Assembly: GCA_963693085.1 (NCBI GenBank) | Contig: OY856409.1 | Coordinates: 506,343,803 to 506,407,802, forward strand | DNA: 64,000 bases | Source: Alisma plantago-aquatica | Taxonomy: Eukaryota > Streptophyta > Magnoliopsida > Alismatales > Alismataceae | Direction of reading: 5' to 3' | In this document: positions 58,564-64,000 of the stretch, one piece after another | Layout: the number at the start of each line of letters is the position of its first letter | Numbering within the stretch: the first letter of the stretch is position 1 | The notes under the pieces: generated by a model | What the model was told of the DNA's origin: nothing | The model's database searches: none | What the model saw: only the letters and a program-made list of their open reading frames with translations | Made by a program: the position numbers and the translations under genes

Positions 58564-59831
58564 GGTCGGTCGAAAAGTCGTGTTGCTTTTTTTGTATTTT
58601 TCTTTTTGGTTTCTGTACAATGCATTCCATTTTCAACTGAAAATGGAGAAAAAAAGGAGAACATATAACTATACAGAGTACACTAAGAAAGAAAGAGAGG
58701 AGGGATGATGAAGAAACAAAAAACTGAGCAACACACTCCAACTCCTCCAGAAAAAACTTCAGGGACACCAAAACAACACTTGTCCTTTGTCAAGAAGACC
58801 AAAAAAACCATAACAGGTCAGCCGATCAAACCACCCTTCAGCAAGCATCAAAGGAACTCCAGAGGGCAAAGCAAGACAGATCAGAACTAACATCAAAACC
58901 TGCAGCACTCCAACTCCAAACAAACCACTTTCAGCAGATCAGCAACAGAACTCCCAAGGGCATAGCAGCACAGATCAGCCACAGCATCAAACATATGCAC
59001 CCTTTCAAACCATCAAAAAATCATAACCTCCATCAACACAGCAACCAACAACATCCAAGCATCCAGAACCAGCCAACCTTCACGAGAACAAATCTCCCCT
59101 GCAGCACATAGAGCAACAGCAAACAGAACAACATAACATGCTAGCCGAACATCAAAAAAACAAGCTATACAAAGGGACAGCAGGTGAGATATCCATCCAT
59201 GGATCCACCCCCTAAAGCTCAGCACCACATGGGTGAAGTCCGAGAACATCGCAGACTAAACAACTCAAAATCTCAGGCACTTCCAGACGAGAAACCCTTC
59301 AACAACCCAACATACCTCAGAAAAACACAACCTTCACACTTCCTTCTCAGCCAAGGAAAAACTCAAGACCACCAACATACCTCAGAAAAACCATATACAC
59401 TTCCTTCTCAACCAACAGAACAACCAAGGCTTCAGTTTCCTGACCAGGCAGAGCAACAAACTAATCACGGTGAGCAGCTGCTCATCAGGAACCGCCACAA
59501 GCCAACTCTCCAGCTGAACAAACAAGCTACAGCCATCTCAAAGGAGAACCAAGAAAACATCAGGCAGAAAAAAGAAGCAGCACCCGCAGCAACTCAACAA
59601 CAGCAAAAAAACACAACAAAGATAGATCTTGAGTGAGTTCTGCCACTCCGCTCGGGATAAACTCAGCCTCTCAAGAACAGAAGAGCAAACCACGGAACCA
59701 ACACTTCCACGATAACAGCGAGCTCTTAAGCGAGACGCAACAGCAAAAGAGCTCAAAAAACTCCAGCACCCAGCATAAACAGCCCACCGAAAAGAAGCCA
59801 ACAGCCTTCAGAACAACAAGAAACCCAAACT
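58564..59831 (-). other. LINE 3 3' untranslated region
   Basis: About 1.27 kb between the ORF2 stop and the A-tail. On the plus strand it is A/C-rich with many CAA/CAG triplets; frames open there (for example 59184-59636 on plus, Gln/Asn/Pro-rich) come from this composition. No RNase H is present on the minus strand. Confidence 0.65.
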
Positions 59832-62800
59832 TCAAACAACGAACATCCTAATATCAGCATCAATAACCTTCCAGAGAGCGTACACATCCTTATACCTATT
59901 ATCATGAACTCTTCTGTTTCTTTCCAGCCAGACATGATACAGAATTAAAGGAATAGTAGAGCCAGCCTTCAAGTCCTTCATACTAGCGATAGATTCCCAA
60001 TCATCAGGGATACTATCAATAAGCTTCCCTTTCAGGGCATAATTCCAAAGATCTTTAACATACTTGCAGCTGAAACAAATATGCATAGTATCCTCATAAT
60101 CCTTTCTACACATATAACAAATAGATGTAACAGGAATCCCCATTCTTCTTAAATAATCCGTGGTAGGAATCTTATTATGAATAGCTTTCCACATATGCAT
60201 CTTTGCATTCATACTACTTTTAGTCTTCCAGAGCCACTCAAAGACATCCTTTTGCACCCCCTTGGATCTGACATGATCCCACACATGTTTAATCTTGACG
60301 TCACTCTGACCTTTCATAAGAAACTTATCCTCACTGTCTTTATCAATCTTAACATTCTTTAACTTTTCAAGAATAGACATAGAACATCTCGACTCCTTAA
60401 TACTCCAATAACCATCTCTTATAATAGAACACAATTTGGCTCCATGAGGGATGCCAGCTCTAATAGACATACCCTTCTCAACAGTCTCGTGGAAATAATT
60501 TCCATTAACCCACGGGTCACCCCAAATATCCACATTTTTGCCATTTCCAACCTTGATCTCAAACAGGTTTAGGAGACTACTCCTCATACGAAGCACATTA
60601 TTGAACATCCAAGAGTAATTAGAAGACTTTTCGATACTCCAGAAAGACGCTTTCCTTAAGTACTTCTCATTAATCCACTTGACCCATAAAGAGTCCTTCT
60701 TTCTGGCCACATCCCAAGCATTCATAACAAGACAGGCTTCTGCAATCTCTTTACTTTTTCTAATACTAAGACCACCTTCCTTTTTCGGAAGAGTTATAAT
60801 ATCCCATTTAATCAAATGGACATTCTCCTCCTTATCAGATTTTCCCCAAATAAAGCTTCTACACAACTTATCGATCTCGTCAAGCGTAGAGGAGGGAATA
60901 GGAAAGGACAACGCCCAATAGATATACATAGTTGAAAGCGTCGACTTAACAAGCTCAACCCTACCAGCAAAGGAGAGAGATTTGGCTTTCCATCCTTCCA
61001 TCCTTCTCTTAATTTTATCCAACAACTTTTCACAATGTTTTTTGTTCAACTTGCCAGCAAAAAGGGGCATTCCCAAATACTTGGTATCTTCAATACTACC
61101 AACATTAATACCCATAGCCTCGGAAATATCCACAGCCTCCCGACCAGGTCTCAAATAAATCATACTTTTGTTTTTATTCACACACAAACCAGACATCAAG
61201 CCAAACTTATCTAACAAATCCTTTATGCCAACAGCATTACTAACCCCTGCTCTAGAGAACATCATCAAATCATCAGCAAAAACCAGATGAGAGCAGCTCA
61301 TATTACTTGAAACATGAATCGGACAATAAGACTTGTCCCTCTTAATCATCTCAGATAAACCCTGCATAGCAATAGTAAACAAATAAGGTGCAATAGGATC
61401 TCCTTGCCTAACCCCATTAGACGGGACAATCGTTCTTGACGTTTCACCATTAATCAAAATCTGGTATGAAGTAGTTCTGAAGATCACCTCAATCCAACGA
61501 ATCCATTTATTAGAAAAACCCATTCTGCTCATAATAGAAAACAAATACTTCCAACTCACAGAATCATAGGCTTTGGATATGTCAGCCTGAATACACATAC
61601 CTCTACCATTTTTTCTCATGATATCACTGAAAATCTCATTCGTCAACAGAGTAGCTTCCTTAATACTCCTCCCTTTAACAAAGGCGCACTGATTATCATC
61701 AATGATTGAAGGGAGGCACACCTGCAACCTATTTGAGAGAATCTTCGAAATGAGCTTATAGAAAATATTACAAAGAGCAATAGGCCTCCAGTTAGAAATC
61801 AAAGAACTATCAGCACCCTTAGGCAGCAAAGTCAAATAAGTTCTATTAGCCTCTTTCAACATATTATTATTAATGAAGAACTCCTTTACAACACTGAACA
61901 CATCATCCCCTATAACCTTCCACGCAGATTTGTAAAAATAACCATTAAAACCATCGGGACCAGGACTCTTATCCACATTCAACTCATCAATAACCTCCTC
62001 AAGCTCCTTTCTAGTAACAATCTTCGTCAACAGCACATTTTGTTTCTTAGTAATCGTTGGTCCATTCCAGTCATCTTTCCAGACCTCTCCATTGTTGATG
62101 TTACAAAAGATGTTTTCATAATACTTAGCAATAGCCTCCTTAATCACATCATTATCCCTAGTGACATTCCCATCAACATTAAGACAGTTAATCGAATTTC
62201 TAGCTCTCCTTGTCCTGAAAGAAGAATAGAAAAACTTGGTGTTCATATTACCCTCTTTCAGCCAAATAGTTCTGGATTTTTGTCTGTAGAGGGCTTCCTC
62301 TCTAATGGACGCCTCTCTAGCCTCCCTTCTCAATCTGTTAGCAGTAGATCTCAGATTAACATCATTAGGATTCAGATCAGCCTTCTTCTGAGCTTCTAAA
62401 GCATTCAAACTCGTCGCAGCTGCATTTTCCATAACATTCCCAAACACCTTTTTATTCCAATCTTGTAACTTCTTTTTAAGATGTTCAAACTTCCTGAACA
62501 GCCTAAACATGGCATGACCTTGAACCTCTAAATTCCAGCTCTCCTCCAGAATTCTTTGAAAGTCCTTATGATCAGCCCAACTATTTATAAATCTGAAAGG
62601 AGATTTATATTTACGAGGCTTGCCAATCGTCAGCATAATCCTATTATGATCACTAATAGTATTCGTAATAGTTTCACCATGAACCTGATCGAACTTTTTT
62701 TGGAACTCCATATTATAAAGAATTCTGTCAAGTTTAGTAGCAATGAACTTATCCCCATCCTGGTGATTATTCCAAGTAAAGCGAGGCCCAGACATATCCA

Positions 62801-63323
62801 TCTCCATCATACCACTGTCCAACATAAAATCATTGAAGTCCTCCATAGATTTCTTAGAAGGAGGTTGCTCACCAATTTTTTCATCAAAATTCCTGACCGC
62901 GTTAAAGTCTCCAAGAACCACCCAAGGACCAATGTTCATCATATTACTGTTCTCCAAGTTCCTCCAAAGCCCTTCTCTATCATAATCGTCGTTATGCCCA
63001 TAAACAGCTGAAACATTAGACATAATGTCATCTTTTTCCAATCTAAAATGGATAGTTTGATCAGACTCTGCCAACTTAATCAGCTTACAATTTTCCTCTT
63101 TCCACAAAACAATAATGCGTCCCAAAGCATGAGAACTGCTATTTGAAAACCAATTGTACCCCTCAAAGAATTTATTCAACACTTTTTCAATCTTATTAAT
63201 TCTGAGCTTCGTCTCTACAAGGACAAATACATCACAATTTGCCCTTCTTACCTCCTCCTGGACACTTAGGAGCTTATTACTTATGCCCCTAACATTCCAA
63301 GAGGAAATAGTACATGAACTCAT
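59832..63323 (-). CDS. LINE 3 ORF2: endonuclease-reverse transcriptase, intact (1163 aa)
   Basis: Starts at ATG 63323, where it overlaps the ORF1 stop (ATGA). AP-type endonuclease, residues about 1-235: ISSWNVRG (7-13), LVETK (35-39), GDFNA (138-142), TWNN (183-186) and SDHNRI (224-229). A linker with Lys/Glu-rich helix follows. RT, about 440-720: DKSPGPDGF (451-459), LLPKGADS (499-506), NWRPIALCN (511-519), IQADISKAYD (578-587), GVRQGDPIAPYLF (637-649) and the catalytic VFADD (681-685). Near the C-terminus is a zf-RVT zinc-binding region (CYMCRKDYEDTMHICFSC, about residues 1075-1092). No RNase H domain is present, as in many plant L1s. It would nick target DNA and prime cDNA synthesis from it. 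All catalytic motifs look intact. Confidence 0.95.
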   Translation of the reverse strand: MSSCTISSWNVRGISNKLLSVQEEVRRANCDVFVLVETKLRINKIEKVLNKFFEGYNWFSNSSSHALGRIIVLWKEENCKLIKLAESDQTIHFRLEKDDIMSNVSAVYGHNDDYDREGLWRNLENSNMMNIGPWVVLGDFNAVRNFDEKIGEQPPSKKSMEDFNDFMLDSGMMEMDMSGPRFTWNNHQDGDKFIATKLDRILYNMEFQKKFDQVHGETITNTISDHNRIMLTIGKPRKYKSPFRFINSWADHKDFQRILEESWNLEVQGHAMFRLFRKFEHLKKKLQDWNKKVFGNVMENAAATSLNALEAQKKADLNPNDVNLRSTANRLRREAREASIREEALYRQKSRTIWLKEGNMNTKFFYSSFRTRRARNSINCLNVDGNVTRDNDVIKEAIAKYYENIFCNINNGEVWKDDWNGPTITKKQNVLLTKIVTRKELEEVIDELNVDKSPGPDGFNGYFYKSAWKVIGDDVFSVVKEFFINNNMLKEANRTYLTLLPKGADSSLISNWRPIALCNIFYKLISKILSNRLQVCLPSIIDDNQCAFVKGRSIKEATLLTNEIFSDIMRKNGRGMCIQADISKAYDSVSWKYLFSIMSRMGFSNKWIRWIEVIFRTTSYQILINGETSRTIVPSNGVRQGDPIAPYLFTIAMQGLSEMIKRDKSYCPIHVSSNMSCSHLVFADDLMMFSRAGVSNAVGIKDLLDKFGLMSGLCVNKNKSMIYLRPGREAVDISEAMGINVGSIEDTKYLGMPLFAGKLNKKHCEKLLDKIKRRMEGWKAKSLSFAGRVELVKSTLSTMYIYWALSFPIPSSTLDEIDKLCRSFIWGKSDKEENVHLIKWDIITLPKKEGGLSIRKSKEIAEACLVMNAWDVARKKDSLWVKWINEKYLRKASFWSIEKSSNYSWMFNNVLRMRSSLLNLFEIKVGNGKNVDIWGDPWVNGNYFHETVEKGMSIRAGIPHGAKLCSIIRDGYWSIKESRCSMSILEKLKNVKIDKDSEDKFLMKGQSDVKIKHVWDHVRSKGVQKDVFEWLWKTKSSMNAKMHMWKAIHNKIPTTDYLRRMGIPVTSICYMCRKDYEDTMHICFSCKYVKDLWNYALKGKLIDSIPDDWESIASMKDLKAGSTIPLILYHVWLERNRRVHDNRYKDVYALWKVIDADIRMFVV

Positions 63324-64000
63324 TTATACACTTCGGCTGTTGAACTGACAGCCTCAGTATCTTCAGAAATTAGTTCCAACTCACGTGGAATAGGAGCATC
63401 CTTAAGTTCCTCGATTCTGATATTGGTATTCAGTTTACCTTGACATCTAGGAGGTACTTTTTGACCAGCGCGCCTTATCATACATTTCACAGAGCTTGAC
63501 GATCCTTGTGAACTGCCATCGCTATCAGGTGACTCCCTTGGAGTAATGATAATGGGACTAGCATGCACCTGCTCTGAAATGTCCTTTAATCCTTCAGAAT
63601 TAGCCTTAACATTTTCATTCAGAGCTTCTAGAATCAACGATTTATCCTTCATAACCATTCTAACTTTCTCATCATATTCTATTCCTTCGTTCACCTCTTT
63701 AGATAATTTTTCATCTTCTATAACCAGTTCTTCAGGCAACTGAACAGCTGATCCACTCCTTATATCCCCTTCATCTTCTATTTCTTCAATAACATATTCA
63801 GCATCGTTCTTCAGATTTCCTTTGGGAATATTTTCAAGCACTTCTCCTGCATTTTTCTTCTTGACTTCCCATGTTTGAATTGGTTTCAATGCTCTACTTT
63901 TCTGATCAGGTACAACAACATCCGGAAGACATTCATCATGCCCCATAAATCCGCACTTACTACAAACATATGGAACCCATTCATACTCAATCAAGACACA
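63320..64000 (-). CDS. LINE 3 ORF1, C-terminal part (partial)
   Basis: Open from the window edge to TGA at 63322-63320 (about 226 codons), so the start is outside. It begins VLIEYEWVPYVCSKCGFMGH, the typical zinc-knuckle entry of plant LINE ORF1 (VEYEW then C-x2-C-x4-H; the fourth ligand is C in ECLP). The rest is acidic and poorly structured (EEIEDEGD, many Glu/Lys/Ser). ORF1 binds LINE RNA and forms the ribonucleoprotein. The stop overlaps the ORF2 start by the tetranucleotide ATGA, suggesting coupled termination and reinitiation. Confidence 0.88.
   Translation of the reverse strand, partial: CVLIEYEWVPYVCSKCGFMGHDECLPDVVVPDQKSRALKPIQTWEVKKKNAGEVLENIPKGNLKNDAEYVIEEIEDEGDIRSGSAVQLPEELVIEDEKLSKEVNEGIEYDEKVRMVMKDKSLILEALNENVKANSEGLKDISEQVHASPIIITPRESPDSDGSSQGSSSSVKCMIRRAGQKVPPRCQGKLNTNIRIEELKDAPIPRELELISEDTEAVSSTAEVYK

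Larger units (their letters stand above)
58554..64000 (-). mobile_element. LINE 3: young L1-type LINE with intact ORF2 (5' end off window)
   Basis: On the minus strand: ORF1 (from beyond 64000 to 63320), ORF2 (63323 to 59832), a 1.27-kb 3' untranslated region and a poly(A) tail seen as the T-run at 58554-58563. It lies in the chromovirus 3' LTR. ORF2 has no stop or frameshift, unlike LINEs 1 and 2, so this copy is the youngest coding element here and may have been mobile recently. The 5' end and second target-site copy are outside the window. Confidence 0.92.

Noticed and set aside
59184..59636. 150-codon plus-strand Gln/Pro/Asn-rich frame
   Set aside because: It lies in the A/C-rich complement of the LINE 3 3' untranslated region, without homology or gene context.

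Overview
The window is nuclear DNA of a flowering plant. I find no convincing host protein-coding gene. It is a deeply nested pile of retrotransposons in AT-rich DNA, typical of repeat-rich (probably pericentromeric) chromatin. The evidence for an angiosperm is the set of element families: an Athila-like Ty3/gypsy element with a tRNA-Asp-type primer site, a Tekay/Del-like chromovirus with a chromodomain, a Tat/Ogre-like LTR, a Cassandra element carrying 5S rRNA sequence, L1-type LINEs and a tRNA-derived SINE. The species cannot be named from this.

Layout. (1) 1-8761, minus strand: a pol-less Athila-like element whose 3' LTR is off the left edge. It has a 5' LTR (6574-8761), PBS, gag, and a long ORF in the env position (3110 to beyond base 1). 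It carries three arrays of a 26-bp imperfect palindrome, and each array starts 15-28 bp upstream of a TATA-like box. (2) 8762-13457, plus: the right part of a decayed LINE, into whose ORF1 region the Athila-like element inserted. (3) 13458-19319: AT-rich DNA with a truncated SINE and two microsatellites. (4) 19320-29869, plus: a second, older LINE, split by a 4.8-kb solo LTR (20324-25126, TSD cccat). (5) 29870-30702: a complete Cassandra TRIM. (6) 32399-34421 and 40793 onward: a Tat/Ogre-like fragment split by a complete gag-only copia element (34422-40792, TSD aaagg). (7) 43304-49667, minus: a LARD-like element with a 3.0-kb LTR that holds a 159-bp SINE with a perfect 18-bp TSD. (8) 49668-58553, plus: a Tekay/Del-like chromovirus inserted in the 5' LTR of (7). 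(9) 58554-64000, minus: a young L1-type LINE inserted in the 3' LTR of (8). Its ORF2 is intact at 1163 codons and overlaps ORF1 through ATGA.

The nesting gives a relative history: LARD, then chromovirus, then the intact LINE; LINE 1, then the Athila-like element; LINE 2, then the solo LTR; Tat/Ogre-like, then copia. Several families here (Athila-like, copia, LARD, Cassandra) lack pol and would need enzymes supplied in trans. The most unusual signal is the 26-bp palindrome arrays placed repeatedly next to candidate promoters of one element. The copia LTR has an unrelated but similarly built paired-palindrome module in its U3.
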